From assembly GCA_007695045.1 (NCBI GenBank), contig REEP01000087.1, forward strand, positions 83,618-147,617: 64,000 bases of DNA, given 5' to 3'. The position numbers were made by a program, and so were the translations under genes. Below the pieces are notes generated by a model that was given only the letters and a program-made list of their open reading frames with translations, did no database searches and had not been told where the DNA came from. This stretch comes from Rhodospirillales bacterium (GTDB taxonomy: Bacteria; Pseudomonadota; Alphaproteobacteria; Rhodospirillales; Defluviicoccaceae). This document shows, one piece after another, positions 63,703-64,000 of the stretch. Positions within the stretch are counted from its first letter, which is position 1. Each line of letters opens with the position of its first letter.

Positions 63703-64000
63703 ATGAGCGTGCTCACTCAGGAGAAGGCGTCGGCGGACGCGCTTCCCGAATACGTCGACGGCCTGCCCAATATCGCCGGGCAGGAGGATCTGATTGACCG
63801 GGCGGTCAAGGATGCCGCCGGCAAGCCGGTCTACAAGCCGGCCAGCACCATCGATTTCGGCGCCATCAATGCCAGCTTCGCCTGCGCCCTGCACCAGCAC
63901 CAGCCGTTGATCCCGGCCGGCGGCGGCGACCTCCGCACCGCCGAGGTGATCAGCAACCTCAAGTACATGATGGACAACCAGGGCATCGGCGACAACCACA
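63703..64000 (+). CDS. GH57-family protein, N-terminal part (cut by window edge)
   Basis: The frame starts at ATG 63703 after GGGAAAGGGA and is open to the right edge (99 codons plus one base). TIDFGAINASFACALHQHQP near residue 48 is the first beta strand and His-x-His-Gln-Pro motif of glycoside hydrolase family 57, which holds metal or catalytic-site residues. GGDLRTAEVISNLKYMMDNQ follows. GH57 enzymes act on alpha-glucans (amylase or branching enzyme). The subtype cannot be told from this fragment. Confidence 0.75.
   Translation, partial: MSVLTQEKASADALPEYVDGLPNIAGQEDLIDRAVKDAAGKPVYKPASTIDFGAINASFACALHQHQPLIPAGGGDLRTAEVISNLKYMMDNQGIGDNH

Overview
The window looks like a chromosomal segment of a high-GC alphaproteobacterium, most likely Rhodospirillales-like. 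Evidence is the hemC-hemD-mitofilin(Mic60)-hemY gene order, which is typical of Alphaproteobacteria, the GC-rich codon use of housekeeping genes, and the family content (exosortase-A-associated polysaccharide genes, GH57, DUF3775). No rRNA, tRNA or CRISPR array was recognised. About 53 intact or edge-truncated protein genes are supported, with two decayed methyltransferase genes and two IS3-family remnants.

Region 1 (1-10.6 kb) is the end of an extracellular polysaccharide locus of the exosortase-A-associated type. It holds an alpha/alpha-toroid protein cut by the left edge, an internally deleted IS3 element, two broken SAM methyltransferase genes (one with a frameshift plus a stop, the other with a single in-frame TAA), the exosortase-A-associated O-glycosylation ligase, a WalW-like polysaccharide deacetylase, a small membrane protein and three GT4 glycosyltransferases.

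Region 2 (10.9-23.3 kb) is mostly housekeeping: bacteriohemerythrin, a PEMT-like methyltransferase, RlmN, an ArnT-like lipid-linked glycosyltransferase, the hemC-hemD-mic60-hemY unit divergent from tsaD, a CoxG-like protein, a TauE/SafE permease and a methyltransferase-like protein.

Region 3 (23.3-42.8 kb) is the most unusual part. A tightly packed ten-gene leftward unit runs from 35429 to 23355: MurG/GT28-like protein, GT4, GT4, second GT28-like protein, deacetylase, small PH-like membrane protein, and then a complete peptide-type ABC importer (fused double ATPase, binding protein, two permeases). Divergent from it is a rightward unit: an FkbH-like HAD protein with an N-terminal cysteine cluster, an 875-residue ABC protein with a degenerate and internally expanded nucleotide-binding domain, a stand-alone cyclic-nucleotide-binding-domain protein, and an SLC13 permease with RCK_C-like domains. 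I propose this as the best candidate for an undescribed surface-glycan or glycolipid system.

Region 4 (42.8-54 kb) has serA and then a Wzx/Wzy-type polysaccharide locus: flippase, glycosyltransferase, a MurA/MurB paralogue pair, O-antigen polymerase/ligase and two more glycosyltransferases. Parts are visibly AT-richer than the surroundings, suggesting acquisition. An IS3 orfA remnant marks its right side.

Region 5 (54-64 kb) has a branched-chain-amino-acid-type ABC importer (five genes), DUF3775, a TrmJ-like RNA methyltransferase coupled to citramalate synthase, a GST-like protein, a secreted DUF302 protein and the start of a GH57 protein at the right edge. Several short tandem repeats with 10- or 13-base period lie between genes here. 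All assignments come from reading sequence by eye; no database search was run.
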